A program made the position numbers and the translations under genes. The notes under the pieces were generated by a model. That model searched no databases, was not told the DNA's origin, and worked only from the letters and a program-made list of their open reading frames with translations. From Rhodocollybia butyracea (lineage: Eukaryota > Basidiomycota > Agaricomycetes > Agaricales > Omphalotaceae): 64,000 nucleotides of DNA. Below are positions 31,787 through 43,500 of this stretch, one piece after another; positions within the stretch are counted from its first letter, which is position 1; every line of letters starts with the position of its first letter. The DNA is taken from contig JADNRY010000219.1 in the NCBI GenBank assembly GCA_015501585.1, positions 38,251 through 102,250 of the forward strand. Reading direction: 5' to 3'.

Positions 31787-33027
31787 ATGGCCAACAAACC
31801 TCGAAGGATCTACGTTGTTCTTGGCACCTCCACGACGGAAAAAGTACCTGGGCTTTATACTACAATGTTCGTCCATTTTTTTTCATTATCATTCCGTTCG
31901 CTTTACGTTGCTTTACGCGCTATTCAGGCAATGGTGCAAGAATGGCTTCAGAACGCCGCCACTTCCTATAATGATTCAGACCAATAGCGAGGCGCAAGCC
32001 AACCTCATTTTCAATGCATTGCAACCATGGATCACGAACAACCATCAGCTCTCACCCGAGCGCCTTGTGAACAGCTTACTAGGATCGTCAGCCTTCCGCC
32101 GTATGACTGAAAATGTAGGATCAACCCCAGATGGTTTCTTCTGGGTAGTTGTTTATGGAAATCGATCTGGGCTTTACTTTGACACGTATGTTTTTCTTCT
32201 CTTTGGGAATGTTCGTCGGTAAGACTGGCTTTGAACGTAGAGAACAGGCACTAGCCTCTGTCAATGCAGGAGGGAACTGGAGGAGGGCTTTTGCATTCAA
32301 TAACATTGCCGATGCATTCAGATCGCTTATGCTAGGTAATTCAACGCCCACTGGCCTGGTCTATGACTACGACCCACACATAAATGCGGTGGCCGCAGAA
32401 CAAATCATTCAAGCTGTACGAAACCGTACGGATCAAGATAATCGTCCGACCGTATCCGAGCCTTCGGAATCCATCCCCTCTGCTTCATCATCGGGGTCAG
32501 CATCGGCTCCTCCTTATTCGAGCACGGCGGGAACTCCCACTACTCCCACCACGCCCCGCCGAAACCGAGCTCCTTCCACTACTCCAATCACTCCTCGTGG
32601 AAACCGAACCTCAGAGGCCACTTTTACTCAAGAGCGTCACCGCTCTCCCGTGGTCATCTATTCACCCAGTGTGAGCTTCTCGTTCAATCAAGGTATGCCA
32701 TTTCGTCATTGTCGTTGAATCGTTGTCACTGAAAGATGTATTACAGAATCTCCAATCCGCGGTGGGAAAGGCAAGGGTAAATCTGCAGGTTGGACAGGAA
32801 CCCCTGGTCTGCCCACTGGTTTTCCAATAGTCATCGCCGTCCAGTGGGGGCGACGGTATCTCCGTGCAGCTCACTGGGATCCAGTCGACATCGAACATGT
32901 CGAAGAGCTTATCACAGTCCATGATGACCCTTCCGAGTTTGCTCATGCTCTGCTCAACGAGTTTGACGAACGAATCTCGTTTGACTTAGCTCTCTTCGTG
33001 TGGGATCTTTACCGTGGGGAGCCCTGA
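31787..33027 (+). CDS. Protein with two viroplasmin / RNase H1 N-terminal-like modules
   Basis: Exons 31787-31866, 31928-32185, 32241-32692 and 32747-33027 give 356 aa. Module 1 (about 5-55): RIYVVLGTSTTEKVPGLYTT, then QWCKNGF and SEAQANLIF. Module 2 (about 100-155): FFWVVVYGNRSGLYFDT, then EQALASVNAGGNWRRAFAF and AFRSLML. This Y-V-G---GLY-T-----K pattern is that of the small fold at the N-terminus of eukaryotic RNase H1, which binds RNA/DNA hybrids and is also found in plant pararetrovirus viroplasmin. A Ser/Pro/Thr linker follows, then a basic GGKGKGKS and an unknown C-terminal domain (FPIVIAVQWGRRYLRAAHWD ...). No RNase H catalytic domain. A second frame after the stop (to 33176) reads LKIRELILFTEIHGTSVLAN plus a basic tail, so a frameshift near 33010 may shorten this copy. 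Confidence 0.6.
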
Positions 33028-33894
33028 AAATTCGTGAACTCATTCTCTTCACCGAAATTCACGGTACGTCCGTTTTGGCGAACAAACGCACTCGGAAGCA
33101 GAGGCCTGACGGAGGGAAGCCTCGGAAGAAACGCGCTGTTCATGAACCTCACAGCGATGACAATGACGAGGATTAAGCTAGCTTTTTTACGTCTATAAAC
33201 TCGTAAACTCATTGCAATGAAGATGAAGATGCCCAATGAAAGTCATAGTATCCATATGCAATGATGCATGCACTGGAGCTCAATCCTGCTGATACACACG
33301 CGCGTCTGATGAATAAGTACCTATATTCACTCGACTCTATTCTTCTTCAATACATAACTATACTGTCAGTCTGTCATGATACGCTGTTGAGTGGGCGACC
33401 TTCCGTGGGGATTTAGGATCCTAGATTATTTCTAAATGTTGTGACAGGTACGATTTGATAAATTTAGAAACCTTTAGAAAAATCGACTCAGACCGTGGAC
33501 AAAAAAATTCTGAGGCTAAGTGTTTCAATATTGACACTGTCCTATCGATATCAATATCAAACTCCAAATCAGGGGGAAAATCTTACACGCTGAGGATGAC
33601 CTGCGCTACCTTTTTAGTCGAACAATGGATATTTTTGCAGCTGGGAAATCATATGTTGCCTGACACAAATCTTACGTTCTGATTATTACCCGGGTCGAAA
33701 CGAAAATCAAGTAGCAATACATACGGGGAACAGAGTCCAGTCCGCACACGACACCAGCGCAGTGATGCCAGTGCTGCTAAGCTATAGGCTTATCTTGTGA
33801 AGCTTTGAGGCTCACGGTGACTTCAAGGAAAAATAATCGCAAGAAGTTTCATCTGCGTTTCATCTGCGTACAAACGTGTACTACTGTAGTTATA
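33028..33894. other. Possible extra 3' coding end, then intergenic
   Basis: 33028-33176 continues the preceding gene in another frame with a basic tail (KPRKKRAVHEPHSDDNDED). The rest holds a fragment shared with 28890-29060 and no gene. Confidence 0.4.
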
Positions 33895-34991
33895 TCAAAA
33901 CATACGTCGAACACCAGGTTCAAGCTCGAGACCCATCCAGCTGCCCGTACTTGTGAAAACTTGCAACCCTACATTTAAAACCTCGAACCAACCGCCTACA
34001 AGGATGAAGATGATATAAGCTATAACGAATGAGAACCCCCCATGACCGCCATGACCGCCACCACGCCGCTTGCGAATAGTCCCAACGTGATTGTCTCCAT
34101 AACGGGCCTCGGGAACACGATCTAACCATATGTAGAAAGCTGAGCGAACTCATTAGTATGAAGAAACAGCTCACCAACATCCTTGTTCCCTCTCTCCGCG
34201 CATAAAAAAAAATGAGTCCGATGGTGAGGAGATAAATTAACATGCCCGTGATTCCTGGCCACGAAACGAGTAAACGGTGTAGAAGAGCTCCAAGACTCAG
34301 CAGCCAGATGAGAATTCCGATTTGCCAGAAAAAGAACGTATATTGACGATTAACATCAATGAGCTGCATGCAGATTATGGGGCTAAGTACGTTGAAAGAA
34401 CAGCGACTCACCACCGCGTGATTAAAATCAGTAGGGGTATACTCATTCAACGTAGGAGATGGAGATGCTGGTGCTTCAGAAGGTCCAGGGGCAAACTCTT
34501 CAACCCCAGGCTGAGACGGCGCCGTTGAAAAGGCTGGAGGAGACGGGACATATGAAGTTTCCCACGGGAAGGAACCAGCTCAAAGATAACTTCAGTTTCC
34601 TGGACGTGGTAACTTATGGAGCTCACGCAGACATGGTTCTATATGGCCAGTGTCATACATCGTTGGTGCGCGGGCGGGAACTGTTTCTCCTTGATTAGCT
34701 TTCATCGTGGTGAAGTTGTCGGTAACGTACAGTGTCTGAGTCTTGGGTTTATCCCAGATGGGGTGGATGATCCAAGGCCTGTCTCAATGACAGACCTCAT
34801 TGAAGACGGACTCCCCTCTCGGGCTTCCTAAGATGCAAATAAGTCAATCTGCGATCTGGGGACGGACAAGCTCGTACTCTCAGTGCCCGACTACTGAAAG
34901 GACCAGTGTTCTGTAAATTGTCGACGTCAGAAAAAACTAGGAGTGATAGGTCTACGGACCAGCTCACCGATGGTTCTGACGATTCCGACAT
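33895..34991 (-). CDS. Multi-pass membrane protein, several exons, related layout to 136-1232
   Basis: Opens MSESSEPS at 34991 and splices at GTGAGC; further exon-like pieces give PWIIHPIWDKPKTQTLYVTD and TSYVPSPPAFSTAPSQPGVE. The core exon (about 34400-34220) encodes QYTFFFWQIGILIWLLSLGA and GMLIYLLTIGLIFFYARR, two membrane helices; a last exon gives WLDRVPEARYGDNHVGTIRK, a Gly/His-rich GGGHGGHGG loop and the helix FSFVIAYIIFILVGGWF, with the stop at 33895-33897. At least three helices. Exon borders between 34500 and 34900, and the one before WLDRVPEA, could not be fixed, so the copy may be damaged. Same layout as the genes at 136-1232 and 35556-36702. Divergent from the latter, with about 560 bp between starts. 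Confidence 0.5.
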
Positions 34992-35555
34992 GGCGATAGG
35001 TAATCAATGGGGGAGGGGCGAAAAACTATAGCTAACAGAATTCCTGTATAAACTGTTTATCTGAGGACCTCGTGCGTACCACGGTACTGATCATTGAACT
35101 TGACACGGTTAACTGCCAATCGAGTTTTCAAAGGGCTGCGGTACCAAGTGGATTCTGATCCATGTTATGTGCCGTGAGCTTACATATTTTTTTATCCCTT
35201 GCCGCAGTTGCATGCCTCAAATCAAGTGTGTTCGCGTGAATCTTCAAAGTTTCCCACACGTTTGTTTCATATTCCTCGTTTGAGCCGGGCAAAGCGTCCC
35301 TTACTCGACGTTAGGTTCTACAACAATTGATCACCAGCAGGTTTCAGTCTGTTTCAGTGCGGCTTCGGTCATTCCGTGATGTGATTGCGCGTTGTCGACT
35401 GTAATGACATGTATCGCATTACTGAGTACTCATCTCACAGGCCATGATGGCCCCGTGACCATGTGTTGCTTGCCGCTCGGCCGCCGGTACATGCGTGAAC
35501 AGCACGTTTTTGTGATACGAGTCGATACCTTTGGAATCCTTCCTCAAAGCCATCC
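34992..35555. other. Divergent intergenic region between two membrane-protein genes
   Basis: Likely shared promoter region. No coding signal or clear motif beyond a few AT-rich stretches. Confidence 0.4.
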
Positions 35556-36702
35556 ATGTCGGTAAGCAATCAAAATCCTCATTTAATCCAAGACGACCAA
35601 GGATGGTATCATGCTGTTATGAAGGACACCGACCTTGAAACAACACAACAAAACGACGAAGAGTCGGCGGTGGCTGACTTACCAGAACCATCCACAGTCG
35701 CGATAGCTGTAAGTCCTCTTCATCCACTGACATGAAAGCATACTAATATAGGATCGGATAGCTATCAAACAACACTCTGGGACATCGTGAGACTCAACCT
35801 GTATTACTTTTCCTTGCTCTGTGTTTCTGTGTCTGATGCTCTTAACAGATCATGAGCTATGATCCACCATCCAACGAAATGGCAAGCTAGTTGCATCATG
35901 TTATGTGGTATAATTTATTTCCAATTGAGAACAGATTGAAAGTGCTTGTGATTCCACCATTCAAGAGGCAAGTACGGTGCATTTCCCTCTATGATAGTGA
36001 TTTGACCTTACGTCTGAAGGTGGATATCACATCTGAGATCGATAAACCTGACGAAACAGTGAACCTCTATCTTCTTTTCCCCCTTTAGTTGCTGAATACT
36101 TGAAAGCTATTCAGGCTCAATAATGCTTACCCCGTTCGTGAGAGGGCACCACCTCTCAGCACCAAGTTTCAATCGCCGTTCATAAAGTTTACGGCCCCTC
36201 AGAAATTAATTCTGCTGTCACTGGTGATTCAAGTTGATTCCAAGTATGTGTAAATGTTCCAAATAAAAACTCGCAGATCGCAAACTTCCATAAAGCAATG
36301 TTCTGGGCGGGTATCATATGTTACTGGATCATATGCACACAAACGCTCTGGAATATGATCTTGCATCAGAGTCAGCCTTGTCTGGTTGGCTTTTTCGTAC
36401 CTGGAGTCGCGGTCTTTGCTTCTGTCTACAGCTATAAGGAGATTCAAAGGGAGGCGGTGTGTACATCCTTCAATTTTCCATTTTGTTCGTAAACTCTTTC
36501 CTTTCCACAGGTGAGCCAACACTTTCAGTCTCTCCTTGGGAATGTAACTATTTTCTTTGGTTCTATGGTGTGCTCATTTGTTGGATGGTGGATCGTATCC
36601 ATGATTGGAGAGATTATAGCAGCGATATACCTGGCTTACCTTGTATGGATCAGTGTTTTTCCTCGGATTAACGGAATACTGCCTGGAAGCAAGAGGTTGT
36701 GA
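35556..36702 (+). CDS. Multi-pass membrane protein, several exons
   Basis: The ATG at 35556 opens an acidic head (NPHLIQDDQGWYHAVMKDTD, then DEESAVADLPEPS) with a GTAAGT donor at 35709. Middle exons are uncertain. A strong exon LFRLNNAYPVRERAPPLSTK ... QKLILLSLVIQ (about 36107-36232) joins to IANFHKAMFWAGIICYWIIC, then CLVGFFVPGVAVFASVYSY, and after an intron at GTGTGT (36455-36510) to FFGSMVCSFVGWWIVSMIGE and AAIYLAYLVWISVF, ending SKRL with the stop at 36700-36702. Four predicted membrane helices. The splice before the last exon falls right after a polar EIQREA segment, the same relative place as EIPTTDA in the gene at 136-1232, supporting common descent. Function unknown. Confidence 0.5.
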
Positions 36703-37789
36703 CTATAGCTATCGCTTTCAATAGACACTTCCGAACAATCTATTCTTGCTAGTCACTGGCTCATACATACATGTACACAAGCATAGAAATTGAGCACAAT
36801 AATATGCAAACTTCTTCAGTGATGTTTCGATCGGAAGTAACATTTCGTATGTACCGAAAACCATCGATATCCTTATGAAGCAGGGAATAGCTCGACCAAC
36901 CCTGAAAACTATTGACTCATATCCTGCCTGCTGAAGACATTCGATGTCCTTACTACATTCGCAGGAGCAGAAGCTTGAGTCCCAAAGGCAGAATAGTTAC
37001 TAGTACTACCAAACGCGTCAAAATAAATAGCATTCGTTGCCAACGCCCCGGTTAAACTCCCTTCTCTTGTATCTGTCGAAGTGACTGTGAGCCAAAGCGC
37101 AAGCTACCTACCGTATCAGCTACTGAGCCAGATGCCCGTGGCACGAGCGCAACAACTTCGAATAAGTCACAAGGGTTTGAACAGGTTTTAACGTCACGAT
37201 GATCGTCACGTCACGGACGTCTACGTGCGCTCAGTGTTCACTCAGTGTCAAACTCTAGGAGCCTTTAATGCTGCGAATAGAGCGTGAACTGAACCGTTGA
37301 ATCTTGACCACGTTACATCCAATGTTGGCAAAGAATTTGGCATTCTGAGCCTCGAGCGCGGTTCGTCGGGAAAGGATATACTTTCGAACTAGGATTCCAC
37401 TGAAACAGGTAAGTCGTGAAACCTTCCTTTCATTCATTCACTGATTTTTATATAGATTTGTCAAGGTGCTCCTTCATTGCGAATTCACGTTGTCACACTG
37501 CAACAGCGCCTCGAGAGCGATTTGTCAAGAGGGGATGTATACGATTTTGAGATATCACGTCAGACTGGCTCTATAGGCCAATTCGAACTAGTACTCCAGA
37601 TCAACGGGGCTTAGGTTGTTGAAACCCATCTACATACTGATTTTGAACACTTAAGGTGCTTTCCCGCACACAGTATCAACGCCTTTCCTGTTGCCGCACT
37701 GCAACAGCTTTCCCAAAATCACGAAGTGGTGAGTTCCTCATATCGAACGTATTTTTTCATCTGACACCCTTTTGATAGATTGCCAAGAA

Positions 37790-38620
37790 GTGGATGAAAG
37801 AGGATTCGAATTGGGACAATTTGGATGGAGAAAGGTTGTGAGGTAGATCGAATTGAGAATCCCGATTGGGGAGAGGTCGAGTTTTCCTCGGCTGGATACG
37901 AGAGATGGGAGAGGATTCGAATTGGGACAGTTTGGATGGGGAGAGGTTATGAGGGAGGTCGAGTTCTACTTGGCTGGATACGAGAGATGGTGAGAGAGGA
38001 TTCGAGTTGGGTTAGAGGGGAGAGAATTCGAATTTGGGTTAGAGAGAATCGAGTCTATTAGTCGGATACAAGAGGATGTTGGAGAGGATTCGAATTGGGA
38101 GCGGTTTGGATAGAGGTTGGGAGGGAGGCCAAGTTTCGAGCTAGTAGGAGAGCTCCGCGGTTATAGGTCAGAGGGAGGTGAGTTTGAGCTGTCTAGGAGG
38201 GCGAAATTACTTGGTTGAATAAGTTGGATGAATAATAGAGGCGAATGAGCTTGATTGAACGTTCACTTGGTTAGACGAAAAGTGAGGATCACGGTGGGGC
38301 TAGAAGATATTCTCTATGAAAGGATGTGTAGCGATGAGGCTACGCTGCGCCGCGAGAGGACATTCTCGAAGAAGGGAAAAACAATATTTGGACACATTCT
38401 GGGTACCTCTATCTAGTACAGCAAACCACAAGAACGTACTGTCTTTAACGACTTTGGAAAAAGCAGACGTGAGCTTATCAAACACACTGTGATACCCACA
38501 CAACAGAAGGACCGAACGTCACATTTGCATCTTCTGTGCAACGCGATGAAGAAGTCTCGTTCCCTCGCAGAGCTAGAATTTTAGTCAATCAGTTGTTTAG
38601 CGTTGGATCAGCTTCCTCAA
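37790..38620. repeat. Dispersed G-rich repeat, copy 1
   Basis: Imperfect units such as GAGAGGATTCGAATTGGGA, TTTGGATGGGGAGAGGTT and GAGGTCGAGTT-TACTCGGCTGGATACGAGAGA recur several times at 37790-38060. The following non-tandem part (GATGAGGCTACGCTGCG, TCTCGAAGAAGG, TATCA-ACACAC-(C/G)TGATACCCAC) is also present in copy 2 at 42815-43500. Confidence 0.65.
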
Positions 38621-38968
38621 GTCTTAACATCGTGTAAATGACTCCGGCATTTCGGTTGCTGCTTCGATATATACTGAAGATAAGTATTTTTTGTGAGTTC
38701 TTTGGGATCTGGCCTTCTGCGCCGTTGGTCCGCAACTGCGACTGTAACGGAGTGCAGTGCGGAATGGGAGGGTAGCCTTGTTGGCGCTAGTGATAATGTA
38801 TATCATGAGGGAAAGTTAATAGCATTTTGCAACTCATGGAACCAGCAGAGGTGTAGGAGAGCACCCTGTATAACGGTTTCCATTGATGAGCGACAGAAAG
38901 GGTACACTGTTTTATGGATGAGATACAGAAATACTAAAAAAGGGCAAAGGTGCCACACATCCATACTG

Positions 38969-39185
38969 AAATCACACTGCGAGCTCTTAGCTCTCAGTTT
39001 GTGGCTGTGGAATTCCACAGGAACAGGAGGCCCGTGCGCGACATCAAGCACAAGCTGACGCGCAACGTCCAGCTGGTATGGTCCATGCTACCCCCCGCTA
39101 CTCTTGACGTCACGAAAGGTCACGATTCGACAACATCACGACATCACGCCAGTGACTGTCTTGATGTCGCGACGTCACGACGACT
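38969..39185. repeat. Dispersed repeat with GACGTC cluster, copy 1
   Basis: AATCACACTGCGAGCTCTTA, CAGGAACAGGAGGCCCGTGC and ACATCACGCCAGTGACTGTC are shared in order with 43822-44000, followed in both by GACGTC/CGACGTCACGACGAC palindromic blocks. Confidence 0.65.
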
Positions 39186-40760
39186 ACGAATGGGAAATCT
39201 AGTATTGTAGAAAGCGCCCTCATAACCCGTCTCTTAACCATCCTTGCAGCTATCCTACCACCCTCCGACAGCCGCATGCGTCAACACACCATCCCTTTCG
39301 CACCATAGTCCCGCCGGTAGAGCACCTCTCCCCCACATTCCGCTTCTCAGGATGTTCCTGCTTGCCCACGATAACATACGCAAAACTCAGCTTTGCAATA
39401 AAATAAATAAACGACTCAAAACAAAAACCAAAACACTAACCGCAAACAAAAACTCCTCCAGAACCTTCGTCGCTTCATTCGCTTGAAACCCGTGCAAATT
39501 CAACACAAGCTCTGCTCTCTAATCCCCGCAACTCCCAATCCCGCCCATCGCTCCTCTATCAGCTGGATCGTCCGACCATCCCAAATCCCGTGCCCTCACA
39601 GCAAATAACGTATATCCCGCCCTCTCACGTACGAGTTCCCTCGCAGCCTTCTTCACTCCGCTATCCAACTCGTGTCCTTTCCTGCGAATCGTTTGGCGGA
39701 CCTTCCATGCGCATCCTCGGAGCCTTAAAAGTAAACCACAATGGGAATTGGGTGGGGCGCGCGCAGCAGACGGAAACGGGTTGAGCCGATTCTGAGCAAA
39801 TGAAGGATGGTCAGAGTGACGAGGACGCTGCGGATCGGATTTTGGACTGGAGAATCAAGGATGAAAGATTTTGACGAATCAGGTAGTGACATGATAGTTG
39901 TGCCCTCAAGCGATACTTTTTGATAAGGAAAGGCTCGGAGTTGACGGTGTGCGCGCCGTCCATCGCTTTTCCGTTGCAAAACCCTGCTGTCTGGATATAG
40001 AACCCAGCCAGCAGAGGTTTGCTGTCAGCCAGACCAGAAATCCTTCCCACCCCCTCAAGATAGTAAACCTTCCATCGATACTTTCAACCAAGTCAAGTTC
40101 GTGCTTACAGTTGAACATTTTTAATGATAGTTATATTATAAAGAGATAAACCGTGGATCGTCGAAGAATCGCCGCTGATCGATAATAATCCGATCGTTAT
40201 GGTCAGATAATTACTATGATCCGTCTCGGCAATCCCAACTACTATAAGACTTGCAAGTACGACAGTACATATGTTAAGGTAAGATCGACTCAGTTGTGTA
40301 GAAAGTAACTATATTATATACCTGTTAAGGTAAGATCAACTGTAAGTATGTCAGTAAGTAGATAAATAAATATATGGAGACGATCTCACCTCAGTTGTGT
40401 AGAAAGCAACTGAGGGAGTCGTATACGCCGTTTCTACGTGACCTAAATACGAGCTGTACAGTATAAAGTAAGCACGGCGTATACGGAATAGGGATGGCCA
40501 AAGCTGCATGTATGAGCCCCGATATGTACGTACGGAGTAAACCCCAACACGAATTACAGTATACACTCAATTCGCAAGCCCTGATTAACCTATAATTAGA
40601 TTATTACAATACAACGTACATTGCTCTACTAATAGCACAATCTAAATAAAACAGTATTCAAAGAAGCAGTAATATATTAATCGAGTTTACGTTAACGGCC
40701 AAAGCGTTTTCTAGCACCAATAATACAGCAATTCTACAAAATACAACATCGGTTTATATT

Positions 40761-41263
40761 CTAAGAAAGACGCGCAAAGAGCGGGAGCAGCTTATTTGAG
40801 ATCTGGTGGGGCGTAAGCATGAAGAGTTCTTGGTGTCGTCGGTGGCCTGGAGCAAGGTGAATGGAGCGCCACAGGGTAGTAATAGGAGGACTTACAAAAA
40901 GGACATGAAGTCCGAGGCCTATCGACAGAAATCGACTCGACTTTTAGATGAAACAATGCCTCTGTGCAAACTCGTTAGATCTACAAATGAAAAAAAACCG
41001 ATAGTACACGCACCGACACGCCGTCTAAATCCAACGCCCTTGAACCTCCACAACCGACGATTCGGGTTGGGGCAATCCCGCCGATGTTCCTTCAGCCTAC
41101 GGTCCAGACTATTCGTCATCCCAATCTTTAGTATCCAACAACCGTTGGACAGCACCCGCTCCCTGATAATGTAGATAAACCCGATTCCATCTGCCGTAGA
41201 AATAGGGCGGCGGCGACGACGATTGAATAAACGACGAAGGATGTAATTTGGTCGTCGGGACAT
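40761..41263 (-). CDS. GIY-YIG (T5orf172-like) nuclease-family protein, 3 exons, intact
   Basis: Exons 41263-41020, 40961-40896 and 40846-40761 join to 131 aa. Residues 28-75 carry the GIY-YIG pattern: GFIYIIRE, then WILKIGMTNSLDRRLKEH and a DCPNPNRR segment, the short T5orf172/Mug113 variety (Y-x-Y...K-I-G-T...R). After the first intron follows ALFHLKVESISVDRPRTSCPFC, then CHRRHQELF; the CPFC...H residues look like a small metal site. Members are known or presumed DNA nucleases; the role in fungi is unclear. A diverged copy with two in-frame TGA codons lies at 42288-42794. A basic N-terminal patch (NRRRRRP) could be a nuclear signal. Both copies sit among dispersed repeats, so they may have spread with them. 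Confidence 0.75.
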
Positions 41264-42287
41264 GGGTAGTAGTTTAGCGCGTGGTGAGACTAGTAGAGCG
41301 CGCTCGCGACGTGGAAGAGAAGTGGCGGATACAACAGTAAGGCTGGTGTGCGAGCTGGGCGGGAAGTGCCGGTTGTACAGTGGCTCGCGGTGAGTGACTG
41401 GCTCGTTGGTAGTTTAGTCGTGCTGACCACTACGTCGAAATAGAGTTTAAAGTTCAAGTTCCCACCTCAACATTCTAAGACGCAATAATACAGCCCTTAG
41501 CAGCTTAATCACTCCTTCCATACAACTAGAACTGCTCAACTACCTTCTGGCCCAGGGATTTTCTTTTCTTTGAGATCTATTGTACAGGTTCTAAAATAAT
41601 GTTTTTCCCAAAATAATCGGTACGTCTTTCATTGAGATCTGTTGAAACTAAGCGGCCCCTCGGCGTGTCCAGCCGCCCTCTGCGGGCTAGACGCAAAAGG
41701 ATCTGGAAGCGCGTTAAGCAGTTCTTTGCAGTCGGAACTTTTAAAGGTGGTCTGCAAAGGGTTCCTCCCCGGAAGGGAGGCGCTGGGTATTCCTCTGCTC
41801 CCAGGATTCTAAATCCAACTAGCAGAAGCTTGCTGCGGGATAAAGGGGCCTATTCAGCACTTCCCTGCCGCCTGTACTTTATACCCAGGCAGCAAAATTA
41901 TACTAGCTACTTATTGGCGTACCCAGCAATCCTCACCTGTTGGAGATTTGAGCTCTGGACAGCTCAAGGCTTGGGAGCTATGATCCACAGACGGACAGCA
42001 AGGATAAGGGACGCAGCATATATTCGCTGCATCCAAGCCGAACTTCAGCAAGCCTCTGCTGTCGAAATTTTGAAGCAGAATACGAGGGCACCATATATTC
42101 ACTAGCATGTATTCACCGTTTCACCTTCCAAGCCGACAGAATCCAAGCCGAACAGCAGAGGGTTGCTGGATATCCAAGAGTGAGTCTATATATACAAATG
42201 TGCGTTTACGTACTACATGTCAAAGCGATACATACTGTCCAAAAGATACATGCTGATCAAGATACTGATTATAAACATGATACAAAA
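41264..42287. other. Intergenic between the two GIY-YIG copies
   Basis: A 157-codon open frame (41632-42105) looks fortuitous: it crosses a dispersed motif (ATTCTAAATCCAACTAGCAG, about 41808) also found, altered, near 39995, 42140 and 43745. Nothing else is seen. Confidence 0.4.
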
Positions 42288-42794
42288 TTAGGAGAGACGC
42301 TTAAGTGCTGATAGAACGCGTTGGACGTCGTTGGGCCTTAATGTAAATAACTCCGCGTGTCTTCTTCAGCCTGGGGAATAGTGAACGGACGAAAATAAGC
42401 CAGACTATAGAAAAACATACAAAATGGGCACGGTGTACGGGGACGATCAACGCAAAAGGTTTCCGTGCGCAGATGAAGCAGCGCCTCTGATTTGAAAAAC
42501 ATTTGTCGTCGTGCGTGAAAAGAAGTAAAAGATAACAAGCGTACCTTGGTGCCGCCGGAAATTCACCGGTATCCAGTCCAGTGGCACCCGCGCGGGGTTG
42601 GGGCAGACTCAATCGTGTTCGCAAAGTCTGCGGATGAGGTCTGTCGACATCCCGATCTTCACAATCCAGTCTCCAGCCTGCGTCATTCCCTCAAACAAAA
42701 TATAGACAACTCCCCAGCCATCCGCAGCAGAGATTGCACGGAGGATACGGTATAGAATAAGCTTGTGTAAAACGTGAGTCGGGCGTCGAGCCAT
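42288..42794 (-). pseudogene. Second GIY-YIG copy with two in-frame TGA codons
   Basis: Same three-exon plan as 40761-41263 (exons 42794-42545, 42486-42421, 42370-42288). Reads MARRPTHVLHKL, GWGVVYILFEG, WIVKIGMSTDLIRRLCEHD, then TGA (42609-42611), CPNPARVPLDWIPVNFRRH, then exon 2 ALLHLRTETFCVDRPRTPCP and, right after the CPFC motif, a second TGA (42366-42368) followed by RRHAELFTLRPNDVQRVLSA. Intron positions and phases are conserved, so the copy arose from a gene with introns, not by retroposition. The only visible lesions are the two TGA codons. Confidence 0.75.
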
Positions 42795-42814
42795 ACTTTG
42801 TAGGGGAGGATAGA

Positions 42815-43500
42815 GCTTTTGGTTCGGGGAGAGGTCGAGTTTACTCGGTTGGATACAAGAGAGGGAGGGAGAGGACTCAAATTGCGAGCTGTTGTATCGG
42901 AGAGAGGGGAGAGGACTCGAATTACGAGCTGTTGGATCGGAGAGAGGTCGAGTTTACCGAGGGTGGGCGAGGACTTGACTTGGGAGGTGTTTGGATGGAG
43001 AGAGGTTGAGTTGAATGCGAGAGATGGTGGGAAGGAGGTCGAGTCTAGGAAAGGTCTGCGGATGGGAGTTTTTTCGTCAGAGGGGGGTGAGTTTGGGACG
43101 TTTGGTAAGAGGGGATGGGCAAATTACTTGATTGAGTAAGATTGGATGGATAAGAGAGATGGCAAATAGCGAAGTGGATTTGCAGGTTGGATGAGTTATG
43201 AGTAGAAATTCAATGAAACTGGGCCTGCGAGAAGATCTTTTGTTGGGAAACTGTAGATCGTGGTGTGGCTAGGATGCGAGAATGAAATGTTCTGAGAAAT
43301 AACGATGAGGCTACGCTGCGAGGTTCCATTCTTGAGAAAGGTAAACGCGGTAGGTCTGTCGTCAACATTCGGCCACTTTCTGGTCACTTTCAATAGTACA
43401 ATAGCAAGAAAAAACCGTCTTTGACGACCCAGCAGGTGTGAGCCTATCAACACACCATGATACCCACGCGAAGGAAAGGCTGGAAGAATCCGCTTCGATT
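42815..43500. repeat. Dispersed G-rich repeat, copy 2
   Basis: GGGGAGAGGTCGAGTTTACT, GGATACAAGAGAG, GAGAGGACTCGAATTACGAG units, then ATGAGGCTACGCTGCGAGG and the ACACACCATGATACCCACGC end, as in 37790-38620. It begins directly upstream of the GIY-YIG pseudogene start. Confidence 0.65.

Larger units (their letters stand above)
36703..40760. other. Repeat-rich gene-poor region
   Basis: About 4 kb without a supported gene. It contains the G-rich repeat at 37790-38620, a repeat with GACGTC palindromes at 38969-39185, a short dispersed motif near 39995-40020, and an AT-rich stretch at 40080-40740. Open frames such as 38693-39058 have no domain and overlap the repeat. Confidence 0.45.

Noticed and set aside
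41632..42105. 157-codon open frame
   Set aside because: Overlaps a dispersed repeat motif, basic composition without domain, no promoter or intron support.
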